Shown: positions 32,361 through 41,025 of the stretch, piece by piece
How positions within the stretch are numbered: position 1 is the first letter of the stretch
How the letters are laid out: the number at the start of each line of letters is the position of its first letter
Origin: RGIG5579 sp045543495
GTDB taxonomy: Bacteria > Bacillota > Clostridia > Oscillospirales > SIG627
Length of the DNA stretch: 47,533 nucleotides
Direction: 5' to 3'
Assembly: GCA_045543495.1 (NCBI GenBank)
Contig: JAZQMO010000063.1
Span: forward strand, 1-47,533
Position numbers and translations under genes: made by a program
The notes under the pieces: generated by a model
Told to the model about the DNA's origin: nothing
The model's database searches: none
Seen by the model: only the letters and a program-made list of their open reading frames with translations

Positions 32361-33473
32361 ATGAAAAAGCATTGTTTCATTTTGTGTCTTGCCCTTCTTC
32401 TGTTCTCCTTTTCCGCTTGCAGTGAGCCCCGAGAGACCCTCACCGTTTCCGGTGATGCGGCAGTCAGCGTGACCGAGGCGGAGAAGGTGGAGCGATACCC
32501 CTATGACCTGAGCGAGTATGTGACCCTGCCCGATCCCTATGGAGTCACGGCAAAATTTGCCGATCCGGAGCTTTGCACCGAGGAGGAAATGAATGAGGCC
32601 ATCCTGCAGATCCGCCTGCGCCTTGCCACCTTCGGGGAGGCCATCGCTCTGGTGGAGGAGTACAGCAAGGTGGTGCTGGATTACACCGTGATCCTTCAGG
32701 GGCGGGAGCTTGGGGAAAAAAGTGCCCAAGGAACGAGCCTTGTGGTGGGATTGGAAACGGAAAACGGCTTGGAAAATACCTTGGCCGAGGCCCTTTTGGG
32801 TTTTGGTGCGGGGAATCAGTGCTATGTGGAATATACCTATCCCGATTCCGTGGTGTACGATGAATTGGCGGGGAAGACCGTGGTGATCCGAGCGCAGATC
32901 AAGGAGATCTACCGTGGCGCCTTGCCTGAATTCAACGAGGAATTGGTCCGTTCCATGGAAGGATTTGAAACCTATAGCTTAAAGGAATTCCGTGCCGTTT
33001 TGAAAAAGGATATTTTGGCCCAAAAGGCGGAAAACCAAAGGGTCGCCGTTTGGGATGCCTTCACAAGAGGGGTGGTGGTCCACGCCTATCCCGAGGCAGA
33101 ATTGGCGGAATACCGATCGGATCACATTGCCTACTATACCGCTCTTGCCCAAGGGCTGAAAATGGAAATGGCAGATTTTCTTTCGCAGTATATGGAAATG
33201 ACCTTAGAGGAATTTGAAGCGGAAACCGAGCGCTATGCGAAGGAAATGGTGAAAAACGATATGATCTTCACCCAGCTTGCCCGCACCCTTCAGATCACCT
33301 TGAGCGATGAGGAATATCGCTTGGGAGCCGAGCGCTATTTTGAAGCGGAAGAGACGGAATTTGATTCCGTTACGGAATTTATTACCCATTATACCGAGGA
33401 TCGGATCCGTGAAAATCTGATTCGTGATAAAGCTTTGATGACCGTGGTGGAGCATGCGGTCCGAGCAGAATAA
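32361..33473 (+). CDS. Trigger-factor-like lipoprotein (copy 2)
   Basis: This 370-residue lipoprotein (lipobox FSAC, Cys 20) is a diverged relative of the preceding gene. It shares the motif DLSEYV-L near the start of the mature part and the helical C-terminal arm (AKEMVKNDMIFTQLARTL). The FKBP-like region, about residues 108-190, can be followed (VVLDYTVILQG, then ENTLAEALLGFGAGN), but key residues such as the GSGQFIDGFE turn are changed, so isomerase activity is doubtful. It may act as a holding chaperone. Four bases separate it from copy 1. Confidence 0.8.
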   Translation: MKKHCFILCLALLLFSFSACSEPRETLTVSGDAAVSVTEAEKVERYPYDLSEYVTLPDPYGVTAKFADPELCTEEEMNEAILQIRLRLATFGEAIALVEEYSKVVLDYTVILQGRELGEKSAQGTSLVVGLETENGLENTLAEALLGFGAGNQCYVEYTYPDSVVYDELAGKTVVIRAQIKEIYRGALPEFNEELVRSMEGFETYSLKEFRAVLKKDILAQKAENQRVAVWDAFTRGVVVHAYPEAELAEYRSDHIAYYTALAQGLKMEMADFLSQYMEMTLEEFEAETERYAKEMVKNDMIFTQLARTLQITLSDEEYRLGAERYFEAEETEFDSVTEFITHYTEDRIRENLIRDKALMTVVEHAVRAE

Positions 33474-33485
33474 GAGGAACTGAAT

Positions 33486-34577
33486 ATGAAACGAATTTTG
33501 TGCATTGCCCTGACCTGCCTTTTGCTTCTTTTTGCAATGGCGGGCTGCGCCGAACCCACTCGCTACGATTACGACCTTTCCGAATACATTGAATTGGGCC
33601 AGGTTCAGCCCATTTCCGCCTATTTTGAGGATCCCGAGGTCTGCACCGAAGAGGAGGTCGATCAGGCTCTGTTTCAGGTGATGCTCTCCTATGCCGAATT
33701 TACCGTCAAAGAGGGCGGTGTGGCCGAGCAGTACAACAAGCTGGAAATGGTCTACGACCTGTACCACGAGGATAAGCCTCTGGAGGATTACCACGAGGAC
33801 AGCTACGAGATCATCATTGAATCCGATGATTTCGGTGATCTGGACTATCTTTTGGGTCAGGCCTTTCTCGGTGCCTGTGTGGGAGATACCAAAAGCATTG
33901 AATACACCTTCCCCGAGGACGATATGACCATCGGCTTCTGGGCGGGAATGACCATTGAGGCAGAGGGCACCCTCACCGCCATCTATCAGCACCACGTGCC
34001 CGAGTGTACCGATGAATTTGTCAGCGCTCTGGAGGGCTATTCCTTCGAGACCGTGGCCGATTTCAGAGAGCAGCTGGCGCTGGATCTGAAGGAAACCAAA
34101 AGAGAGAAAAAGGCCGAAGCTGTCTACGATGCTTTTATGGATGGGGTCAAGGTGAAAAAGTATCCCGAAAAGGAATTGGAGGAATACATCGAAGCCTACC
34201 AAAGCGATTCCATTGCCCTGGCCGAGCAGCTTGAGATGTCCTATGAGGACTATGTGAAGGAATACCTGTTTACCGATCTTGCCACCTTTCAGGCCTCTGC
34301 CAAGAAGGAGTCCGAAAAGCAGGTGAAGACCGATATGGCTTGTATTCAGCTTTCCCGTCTCTTTAAGACCACCCTCACGCAGGAGGAATATGAGGAGGGA
34401 AGACAGCTCCTGTATGAAAATGCGGGAGGTGTGGATTCCGGCTTTGCCACGGTGGAAGAATTTGAAAAGGATATGACCACAAACGAGATCCGTCAGCGCC
34501 TGCTTTGGAAAAAGAGCTTTGATTCCTTGGTGGAAAACGCAGTCCGATTGGATGTAAATAACGGTTCGGTGCAGTAA
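33486..34577 (+). CDS. Trigger-factor-like lipoprotein (copy 3)
   Basis: This 363-residue lipoprotein (lipobox MAGC, Cys 21) is the third member of the row. It is nearest to copy 2: YDYDLSEYIELG and the acidic VCTEEEVDQAL segment have clear counterparts there. The FKBP-like core is again degenerate (DYLLGQAFLGACVGD in the position of the binding pocket turn). The C-terminal helical arm is long and charged, ending in SFDSLVENAVRLDV. The 12-base gap and an AAGAGGAA site show that it belongs to the operon. Separate specialisation of the three copies is likely but unproven. Confidence 0.8.
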   Translation: MKRILCIALTCLLLLFAMAGCAEPTRYDYDLSEYIELGQVQPISAYFEDPEVCTEEEVDQALFQVMLSYAEFTVKEGGVAEQYNKLEMVYDLYHEDKPLEDYHEDSYEIIIESDDFGDLDYLLGQAFLGACVGDTKSIEYTFPEDDMTIGFWAGMTIEAEGTLTAIYQHHVPECTDEFVSALEGYSFETVADFREQLALDLKETKREKKAEAVYDAFMDGVKVKKYPEKELEEYIEAYQSDSIALAEQLEMSYEDYVKEYLFTDLATFQASAKKESEKQVKTDMACIQLSRLFKTTLTQEEYEEGRQLLYENAGGVDSGFATVEEFEKDMTTNEIRQRLLWKKSFDSLVENAVRLDVNNGSVQ

Positions 34578-34583
34578 TCCAAG

Positions 34584-35519
34584 ATGGAACCAAAGAAACA
34601 GAATGTACCCCTCGCCCTTGCTCCTATGGCAGGGGCGGGGGACCGTGCCTTTCGGGAGGTCTGCGCCCTGTTTGGAGCAGAGCTTTTCTTTACGGAAATG
34701 ATCTCCGCCAAGGCGCTTGTGTATGGGGATAAAAGAACCGCCGCTCTCATGGATGCGGGCAAGGCCGCAAGGCCCTTGCGGGTGCAGCTGTTCGGATCCG
34801 AGCCCGACTGCCTCGGGAAGGCGGCCGAGATCGTATCGAAAACTCCCTTTGAGGGAATTGATATCAATTTCGGTTGCCCCGTGCCCAAGATCGCAGGGAA
34901 CGGAGAGGGAAGCGCTCTGATGCGGGACGTGAAAAAATGTGCCGAGATCGTTTCCTCGGTGAAGGAAAATACCCATCTTCCCGTTTCGGTGAAGATCCGT
35001 GCAGGGTGGGATGCAGAAAGCCTCAATGCCCCCGAGGTGGCCTTGGCCTGTCAGGAGGCGGGAGCATCCCTTGTCACCGTTCACGGCAGAACCCGAATGG
35101 ATTTCTATCGGGAGGGAACCGTGCGGCGGGAGGTCATCCGAGAAGTGAAAAGTGCCCTTCACATTCCCGTTTTCGGAAATGGGGATGTGGTGTCCGGCGA
35201 GAGCGCACGGCAAATGCTTTATGAAACCGGATGTGACGGCTTGATGATCGGCCGTGGCGCCGTGGGAGCCCCTTGGATCTTTTCTACTGTGCGAAGTGAG
35301 CTGGAAGGAAAAAAAGCCCCCGAAATTGACCGCAAGGAGGTCATTCGGGAGCATTTGCGCCTGGCCTTTCTCTACAAGCCCGAAAGTGCGGGCAGAGAGA
35401 TGCGAATGCATATGGCAAAATATTTGAAGGGCTTTCGGGGAGCGGCCGCCCTGCGGGACCGTGCCTCCCACGCCGAGACCCTTTCGGATTATTTGGAGCT
35501 TGTGTCTCTGTTGCAATAA
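34584..35519 (+). CDS. tRNA-dihydrouridine synthase (DusB-like)
   Basis: This 311-residue flavoenzyme reduces uridines in the tRNA D-loop. Marks are APMAGAGDRAFR at the start, QLFGSEPD, INFGCPVPKI with the catalytic Cys, HGRTRMDFYRE, GNGDVVSGESA and MIGRGAVGAPWIF near the FMN phosphate site, then a short helical C-terminal domain. It starts six bases after copy 3 of the lipoproteins, but no clear ribosome site is visible, so it may rely on coupling. It closes the operon and a terminator follows. Confidence 0.94.
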   Translation: MEPKKQNVPLALAPMAGAGDRAFREVCALFGAELFFTEMISAKALVYGDKRTAALMDAGKAARPLRVQLFGSEPDCLGKAAEIVSKTPFEGIDINFGCPVPKIAGNGEGSALMRDVKKCAEIVSSVKENTHLPVSVKIRAGWDAESLNAPEVALACQEAGASLVTVHGRTRMDFYREGTVRREVIREVKSALHIPVFGNGDVVSGESARQMLYETGCDGLMIGRGAVGAPWIFSTVRSELEGKKAPEIDRKEVIREHLRLAFLYKPESAGREMRMHMAKYLKGFRGAAALRDRASHAETLSDYLELVSLLQ

Positions 35520-35523
35520 AAGG

Positions 35524-35555
35524 AAAATTCCCGGTCTGCAAAACAGCAGATCGGG
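35524..35555. terminator. Terminator between the dus gene and the Trk operon
   Basis: AAATTCCCG and CGGGAATTT are the outer arms, with an inner TCTGC/GCAGA stem, followed by a T-run on the plus strand. Confidence 0.85.
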
Positions 35556-35592
35556 AATTTTTTTTACGGAGTTTTAAGGGTCCGCCCCTTTT

Positions 35593-36249
35593 TTACAGCA
35601 TTTTTTGTTCGTTGATGAAAAGGGTGAAGGTGAGCCCAAGGGTTTCTGCCGCCTTGCGGCACAGGAGCATACGCTCCATAAAGATCTCAAAATACTCCAT
35701 CACCGAAGCGATCTTGGGGTCTACCGTCAGGTGCAGGGCAACGGTCTTTTCCTTCACATCGGGCGCAAGGGTGGCTTTGGTGACGGAATAGTTGACTCTC
35801 TCGTGAATGTCATCACATTCCTCTGCCCCTGCCCGCACACGGCTTCGCCGCACATCGGATTTATCCGCCAAAATCAAAGCGGCGGCGGTGGCGTTGACGG
35901 GAACCCCCGTTCCCTCATCGTGATTGCCGATGGCCGAGACCACCGTGGCGATCTCCTCTGCCGAAAAGCCCATTTTATCCAAGAGGCGAAAGGCAAGGAT
36001 GGCGCCGCTCTGACTGTGCTCCGAGCGGTTGACCATGTTTCCGATATCGTGCAAAAAGCCTGCAATGCGGCAAAGCTCCACCGCTCTGTCCTCATAGTCA
36101 AGCACCTGCAACAGATCTCCTGCCTTTTGTGCTACAACGGTAGCGTGAGGGAGGCTGTGCTCCGTGTACCCGAGGGCAGAAAGGGCCTCATCGGCTTTCA
36201 GAATATAGGTTCTGATATCGGGATCGTTTTTTACTGTTTCAAAATTCAT
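35593..36249 (-). CDS. HD-domain protein (putative phosphohydrolase)
   Basis: This 218-residue protein has an HD fold: His 35 (LPHATVV), His 67-Asp 68 in AGFLHDIGN, and a later ALILADKSD supply the metal ligands. It likely hydrolyses a phosphate ester or nucleotide, but the substrate is unknown. The start at 36249 is chosen because AAAGGAAACGG lies upstream and because it overlaps the trkH stop by ATGA; the frame runs 12 codons further without a site. As third gene of a potassium-uptake operon it might act on a second messenger such as c-di-AMP, which controls Trk/Ktr systems in Firmicutes, though it has no DHH or PgpH-type motif set. That link is speculative. Confidence 0.85.
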   Translation of the reverse strand: MNFETVKNDPDIRTYILKADEALSALGYTEHSLPHATVVAQKAGDLLQVLDYEDRAVELCRIAGFLHDIGNMVNRSEHSQSGAILAFRLLDKMGFSAEEIATVVSAIGNHDEGTGVPVNATAAALILADKSDVRRSRVRAGAEECDDIHERVNYSVTKATLAPDVKEKTVALHLTVDPKIASVMEYFEIFMERMLLCRKAAETLGLTFTLFINEQKML

Positions 36250-37712
36250 ACCGTTTCCTTTTTTATGTGGCGGCTTCCCATCCAAAGACGGGGAGACAGA
36301 GCCAGAAGAATGGGCCAGATCTCAAGTCTTCCCAAGAGCATAGCAAAGGAAAGAAGCACCTTGGAGAAGGGGGAATAAAGATTGAAGCTTGCAAGGGGGC
36401 CCACCAGACCCATTCCGGGGCCGATGTTATTGAAGCAAGCCGCTGTGGCGGTGAAGTTGGTCTCCAGATCAAAGCCGTTCAGGCTCAAAAGCAAGAAGAT
36501 CGCAAAAAAGCAAAGCATATACAGAACAAAATAGACGGAAACGCTCTTTCTTACCTCGTCATCCACCTTTTTGCCGTCCAGCCGCATCACATTAACGCTT
36601 CTGGGGTGAAGCATCTGCCGAAATTCACTGTGGCAGTTTTTGAAAAGCATCACCACACGGGAGACCTTGATACCGCCCGCCGTGGAGCCTGCCATACCGC
36701 CGATGAACATCAGGCAGATCAGAACGGTTTTGGAAAAGGAGGGCCATAGATTAAAGTCCACCGTGGAAAAACCCGTGGTGGTCAGAATGGAGGCTACCTG
36801 AAAGGCGCTGTGCTTCAGGCTTTCCGCAAATCCGGAATAAAGAGGGAAAATATTTCGACAAATGAGAGCGGTGGCCACAATTGCGATTCCCAGATATACC
36901 CAAAGCTCCGTGGATCGGAGTGCCGTGCGGAAGCGGCGAATGAGGATAAAATAATACAAATTGAAATTCACACCGAACAGGATCATAAAAATGGTGATCA
37001 CCCAGACCTGATAGGAGGTCATACTTCCCGCACTGTCGGAATGAATGCCGAAGCCGCCCGTGCCCGCCGTGCCGAAGGAGTGAATCAGGCTTTCAAACAG
37101 ATCCATACCGCCCACCCAAAGGAGGATCACCTCAAGCAGTGTCATCACAATATAGATCACATACAGGATCTTGGCGGTGTCCTTCATACGGGGCAACAAT
37201 TTTCCCACCACGGGACCGGGCATTTCCGCGCGGATGATGTGGATGGGACGGTCTGTCACATTGGAGAGAAAGACCATCAAAAAGACCAATACACCCATTC
37301 CCCCGACCCAATGGGTAAAGCTTCTCCAGAACAGGAGAGCGTGATCCAGAGCCTCTACTCGGGGCAAAATGGAAGCGCCCGTAGTGGTAAAGCCGCTGAC
37401 GGTTTCAAAGAAAGCATCAATGTAGCTTGGCACCTGTCTTGAAAGATAGAAGGGGAGAGCACCCAAAAGAGACATAAAAAGCCAGGCAAGGCTGGTAATG
37501 GCAAAGCCCTCTTTGGCATAGATCACGCGGCTTTTGGGGCGGGAGAGCAAAATCATGGCGCTGCCTACCAAAACCGTAATGGCAATGGTCAGAAAAAATG
37601 AGGGCAGGCTGTCAGACCGATAGACCAATCCCGTCACCGTGGGAAGGAGAAGGAGAAGCCCCTCCAAAACGATAATATAACCCACTGTATGAAATACCAT
37701 TCGTCGATTCAT
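36246..37712 (-). CDS. trkH: Trk/Ktr potassium channel subunit
   Basis: This 488-residue membrane protein forms the ion pathway of a Trk-type potassium uptake system. The four pore loops with filter glycines can be recognised: SGFTTTGASIL, FGTAGTGGFGIHS, ASILTTTGFSTVD, and FNNIGPGMGLVG. THWVGGMGVLVF is another family mark. It needs the TrkA subunit encoded three bases upstream for gating by nucleotides. A four-base overlap joins it to the HD-protein gene. Confidence 0.94.
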   Translation of the reverse strand: MNRRMVFHTVGYIIVLEGLLLLLPTVTGLVYRSDSLPSFFLTIAITVLVGSAMILLSRPKSRVIYAKEGFAITSLAWLFMSLLGALPFYLSRQVPSYIDAFFETVSGFTTTGASILPRVEALDHALLFWRSFTHWVGGMGVLVFLMVFLSNVTDRPIHIIRAEMPGPVVGKLLPRMKDTAKILYVIYIVMTLLEVILLWVGGMDLFESLIHSFGTAGTGGFGIHSDSAGSMTSYQVWVITIFMILFGVNFNLYYFILIRRFRTALRSTELWVYLGIAIVATALICRNIFPLYSGFAESLKHSAFQVASILTTTGFSTVDFNLWPSFSKTVLICLMFIGGMAGSTAGGIKVSRVVMLFKNCHSEFRQMLHPRSVNVMRLDGKKVDDEVRKSVSVYFVLYMLCFFAIFLLLSLNGFDLETNFTATAACFNNIGPGMGLVGPLASFNLYSPFSKVLLSFAMLLGRLEIWPILLALSPRLWMGSRHIKKETV

Positions 37713-37715
37713 GGC

Positions 37716-39074
37716 TTACTCCATAATATCCGCAAGGTCGGTCATTCCCTGACCTGCCGTCAAAACCACGACCCGATCGTCCACGCAGATCTCATCGATA
37801 CCGGAGGGAATGATGATCCTTCTGCCACGAATGATCCCTGCGATCAGGGTGTTCTTTTTCAATTTCATATCCTTCAGGGTGATGCCGCAGTATTCGAAAT
37901 CCTGCCCCACCTTGAATTCCAACGCTTCTGCCTTGCCGTCCATCAGGCGGTACAGCGTTTCCACCTTACTGCCCATGGAGTTTTGCAGGGCTCGGGCGTA
38001 GCGGCTGATCACATCGCTCACCAGCCTTCTGGGGGTCACGGTGCAGTCAAGGCCAAGCTTTGCGGCCATGGGAGTAAATTCTTCCCGATTGATCTTGGTG
38101 ATCACCTTGCCTGCATTGTTTTCCAAGGCACGGTAGGAAAGCAGAATATTCTCTTCGTCAATTCCCGTTAAGGTCACGAAGGCATCGGTCTGGGCCAAGC
38201 CCTCCTCCAAAAGCAGCTCCTCTCGGTTTCCGTCACCGCAAATGATCACCGCCTCGGGCAGAGCCTCGGCAAAGGCCTCGCAGGTCTTGCGATCCTTTTC
38301 CACCACCGTCACGGCGCAGCCCGCCTGCAGAAGCATCTTGGAAAGATAAAAGGCAATGCGGCTTCCGCCCACGATCATCACGCTTCGGGCTCTTTCGTGC
38401 ATCATTCCGATCATCCGCAAAAGCCGCTCGATCTCGGCGGCAGTGGAGGTCAGACCGATGCGGTCTCCGCTCTGCAAGCGAAAGGAGCCGTCGGGAATGT
38501 AGACCTCATCCCCACGCTGAACCACGCCCACAAGATAAGCGGCGGGATATTTCTTTCTCATTTCCATGAGGCTGATGCCGTCCAAAACGGAGTTTTCCTT
38601 CAGCACCAATTCCACCATTTCAAAGTTCTTGCGGGAGAAGGTCTCCACCCCCTCCGCACCGGGCAGCTGCACAATGTTAAACAGCTCCTTGGCCGCCAAA
38701 GAATCGGGGTTGATGACCATGGAAATATCCAAGGTCTGCTTCATAAAGCCAAGGCTTTGATCGTTGTATTCGGGTTTGCGGATGCGTGCCACGGTGTTTT
38801 CCACTCCAAGGCGCTTTGCCATAAAGCAGCACAGCATATTGAATTCATCCGAGCCGGTCACCGCAATGAGAAGCTGGGTGTTTTCGACCCCCGCCTCCGT
38901 CAGGGTTTCCCAATCCACGCCGTTTCCGCAAACGCACATCACGTCGTATACGTTGGAGATCTCCTCCACCACGGCGGGGCTGGAATCCACCATTACCACG
39001 CTGTGACCCTCTGCCACCATATTTTTCAGAATGGTACTGCCGATCTTGCCGGCTCCCACAATGATTATGTTCAT
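37716..39074 (-). CDS. trkA: Trk system regulatory subunit with two RCK domains
   Basis: This 452-residue cytoplasmic protein consists of two RCK units in tandem. Each Rossmann part has its own nucleotide-binding loop: NIIIVGAGKIGSTI at the start and MIVGGSRIAFYL near residue 228; TrkA_C domains follow each. Bound NAD(H) or ATP gates the TrkH pore. The start at 39074 follows GGAGGAAAT; the open frame continues 14 codons upstream without a ribosome site. A separate promoter (39107-39135) drives it. Confidence 0.94.
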   Translation of the reverse strand: MNIIIVGAGKIGSTILKNMVAEGHSVVMVDSSPAVVEEISNVYDVMCVCGNGVDWETLTEAGVENTQLLIAVTGSDEFNMLCCFMAKRLGVENTVARIRKPEYNDQSLGFMKQTLDISMVINPDSLAAKELFNIVQLPGAEGVETFSRKNFEMVELVLKENSVLDGISLMEMRKKYPAAYLVGVVQRGDEVYIPDGSFRLQSGDRIGLTSTAAEIERLLRMIGMMHERARSVMIVGGSRIAFYLSKMLLQAGCAVTVVEKDRKTCEAFAEALPEAVIICGDGNREELLLEEGLAQTDAFVTLTGIDEENILLSYRALENNAGKVITKINREEFTPMAAKLGLDCTVTPRRLVSDVISRYARALQNSMGSKVETLYRLMDGKAEALEFKVGQDFEYCGITLKDMKLKKNTLIAGIIRGRRIIIPSGIDEICVDDRVVVLTAGQGMTDLADIME

Positions 39075-39106
39075 ATTTCCTCCGTCAGAACAAATTGCTT
39101 TTCTTG

Positions 39107-39135
39107 ATTGTAGCACAAGATGCTTCTGCTATCAA
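39107..39135 (-). promoter_or_regulatory. Promoter of the trkA-trkH-HD operon
   Basis: Minus-strand TTGATA (39135-39130) and TACAAT (39112-39107) are 17 bases apart. It overlaps the last codons of the preceding gene. Confidence 0.7.
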
Positions 39136-40046
39136 GTCACTTTCCCGTATTTTTGATACCACAGGATCTCTTTTTCGATCCAGTAGCGAAAGCGGCAGTC
39201 CCACAGCCTTTTTTCGTGAGGCAAAATCCTCTCATAGGCCGCCGCACCGTCCTCCCAGCCCTCCCAAATATCGGCATAGCAGAAATCGAAGGCGCCGTTT
39301 TCCGTTTCCTCCAAAAAGTCAAAGGCATCGGCCAAAACGGTTCGGATCTTGTTTTTGTGGGGGAATTGCGGCAGGATCTGATCTCGGAAGAGCTTTAGAA
39401 TATGAGGATTCTTTTCCACAATGGTAATGCTCCCGATCCCCTCGTTTTCGCCCAATCGGTAGGGGTAATACCCAAGCCCGAGGCCCAATACCAAAACTCT
39501 GCCCCGCACGCCTTCAAGATCAGGGGTCATGGAGTGGATCTCCGAGGGGCAAACGCTGACCCAGGGCATATTCCCCTCGTAAACGGCGGGAAAGGTCACC
39601 CGATGGGTAAAATAGCCGATCTTCGGCACCACGATCTCGTCCGAAAGGGAGGGCATATCGTATTGGAAAAACTCACCCTTTTCGTAAAACGCCGAGGTCA
39701 GGAGAACATTCTCTTCCTTCTTTTCCTCGATCCTGATATTCTTTAAGTACGGATCCTTTCGGAATTCGGCAGGATCCATTTTGCGGGAAAGGGCAAAGAG
39801 CTTTTTTAAGTATTCCTCGTCTGCCTTGCCCCACAGATCCATTCCGTCCACAAAGCGAAGCATGGTATAAAAATGCTCAAAATCCCCGAAATAAAAGCCT
39901 TCCCGAGAAAGCTCCTCCAGCTTTTCTTGGCTGTATCCCTCCCGTGCCTCTTGGATCTCCTCGGGAGAAAAGGTCAGGTGAGGGGCGTATTCTCCGATCA
40001 CTCGCCCGATGTGAGCGGATACGGCAAGCGATTCTTCCTTGGTCAT
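39132..40046 (-). CDS. SAM-binding Rossmann protein (spermidine synthase/methyltransferase-like)
   Basis: This 304-residue protein has a class I methyltransferase-like core in its second half: RVLVLGLGLGYYPYRLGE is the glycine-rich loop, SITIVEKNPHILKLF the acidic strand-2 end, and ADAFDFLEET the third motif. The order resembles spermidine synthase-like proteins, but the polyamine gatekeeper motifs are not apparent. The N-terminal 170 residues are charged and unassigned. I cannot name a substrate. The ATG follows AGGACGG. Confidence 0.72.
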   Translation of the reverse strand: MTKEESLAVSAHIGRVIGEYAPHLTFSPEEIQEAREGYSQEKLEELSREGFYFGDFEHFYTMLRFVDGMDLWGKADEEYLKKLFALSRKMDPAEFRKDPYLKNIRIEEKKEENVLLTSAFYEKGEFFQYDMPSLSDEIVVPKIGYFTHRVTFPAVYEGNMPWVSVCPSEIHSMTPDLEGVRGRVLVLGLGLGYYPYRLGENEGIGSITIVEKNPHILKLFRDQILPQFPHKNKIRTVLADAFDFLEETENGAFDFCYADIWEGWEDGAAAYERILPHEKRLWDCRFRYWIEKEILWYQKYGKVT

Positions 40047-40074
40047 AATACACCGTCCTTGTTTGATGGCTTTT

Positions 40075-40103
40075 AGTATAGCACGGTTTTGGAAAAATGA
40101 AAA
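40075..40103 (-). promoter_or_regulatory. Possible promoter of the SAM-binding protein gene
   Basis: Minus-strand TTTTCA (40103-40098) and TATACT (40080-40075) are 17 bases apart; the -35 is weak. Confidence 0.5.
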
Positions 40104-40110
40104 GAGTATC

Positions 40111-40139
40111 TTGCGAACTTCTCATCTTTTTGGTATACT
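40111..40139 (+). promoter_or_regulatory. Promoter of the phosphodiesterase gene
   Basis: TTGCGA (40111-40116) and TATACT (40134-40139), 17 bases apart, lie 31 bases before the ATG at 40171. Confidence 0.7.
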
Positions 40140-40170
40140 GAAAAAAACAGCATCGGAAAGGAATCGTAAT

Positions 40171-40716
40171 ATGAAATGGCTCATTGCCTCGGATCTGCAC
40201 GGCTCCGAGGAAACCTGTAAAAAATTGCTTGCGGCCTTCGAGAAGGAAAAGGCAGACCGCATCCTCTTTTTGGGAGACCTTCTGTACCACGGCCCCCGAA
40301 ACGATCTGCCCCATCAGTATGCCCCCAAAAAGGTGATCGAGCTTCTGGGCTCGGTGAAGGATCGCATTTTCTGCGTTCGAGGAAATTGCGATACCGAGGT
40401 GGATCAAATGGTATTGGATTTTCCCATTATGGCGCCCTATGCCCTCATTGAATTGGAGGGGCGAGTGCTCTTTGCCACCCACGGCCATCACCACAATGCC
40501 GCCGCCCTCCCTCCCTTAAAGAAGGGAGATATCCTGCTTCACGGCCATACCCACATTCCCATTTGGGAGGAGCACGAAGGAATTCTGGTGCTCAATCCCG
40601 GCTCCGTCACCATTCCCAAGGGCGGCTCCGAGCGGTCCTATATGACCTTGGAAAACGGCACCTTCACTTGGAAAAATCTGGAGGACGGAACCGCCTACCA
40701 TAGCCTGACCCTTTAG
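40171..40716 (+). CDS. YfcE-like metallophosphoesterase
   Basis: This 181-residue protein is a small calcineurin-type phosphoesterase of the YfcE/MJ0936 family. The metal motifs are in order: ASDLHGSEE, FLGDLLYHGPRND, RGNCDTEVD, ATHGHHHN and LLHGHTHIP, then NPGSVTIPKGG. Such enzymes hydrolyse phosphodiesters in vitro; the natural substrate is not known. The start at 40171 follows GAAAGGA and the frame upstream to 40039 is not supported. Its stop overlaps the end of a converging small gene by four bases. Confidence 0.93.
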   Translation: MKWLIASDLHGSEETCKKLLAAFEKEKADRILFLGDLLYHGPRNDLPHQYAPKKVIELLGSVKDRIFCVRGNCDTEVDQMVLDFPIMAPYALIELEGRVLFATHGHHHNAAALPPLKKGDILLHGHTHIPIWEEHEGILVLNPGSVTIPKGGSERSYMTLENGTFTWKNLEDGTAYHSLTL

Positions 40717-40859
40717 ATCAAAACAAGCAAAAGCCCCACCACGCTCATCAGCACCAAGGAAAAGGCGATCAGCGCTTCCTTTTCTTCCTTCAGTCTCTTC
40801 TTTTCTGCCAAAAGGCGATGATAACGAGCCTCGGCGGAACGGGAAATGTTTTGTGTCAT
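40713..40859 (-). CDS. Small membrane protein with coiled-coil segment
   Basis: This 48-residue protein has a polar N-terminus, a charged heptad-like helix (RYHRLLAEKKRLKEEKEAL) and one C-terminal membrane helix (FSLVLMSVVGLLLVLI). An AAGGAGG site precedes the ATG at 40859, and an extended -10 (TGTTATGAT) lies further up. I do not recognise a family. Ribosome site, promoter and amphipathic design support it as real, in spite of its size. Confidence 0.65.
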   Translation of the reverse strand: MTQNISRSAEARYHRLLAEKKRLKEEKEALIAFSLVLMSVVGLLLVLI

Positions 40860-40934
40860 AACAAATACCTCCTTTGTTTTTCTGTCTTTATCATAACAAA
40901 AGAGGTGTCCCATAAAAAGGGCAATTCTTTGACA

Positions 40935-40964
40935 CGCCCCCGTAGGGGCGAACTGCGTTTGCCC
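40935..40964. repeat. Repeat copy A (left edge of the AT-rich island)
   Basis: CCCGTAGGGGCGAACTGCGTTTGCCCG matches copy C (42438-42464) but for one base. GGGCGAAC/GTTTGCCC forms a hairpin. It marks the passage from moderate-GC core to the AT-rich island. Confidence 0.75.
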
Positions 40965-41025
40965 GGCCTTGGCTTATAATGATATAAAATTTGCTATTCT
41001 TCAGTTTTAAGCATAGGTGTAAAAT

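Noticed and set aside
33204..35516. A 770-codon minus-strand frame over the lipoprotein and dus genes
   Set aside because: It crosses several well-supported plus-strand genes and has no ribosome site or family resemblance.
40975..40980. Full promoter for the DUF5104-like gene
   Set aside because: TATAAT is present but no -35 box at suitable distance could be found, so it is only mentioned in the gene entry.
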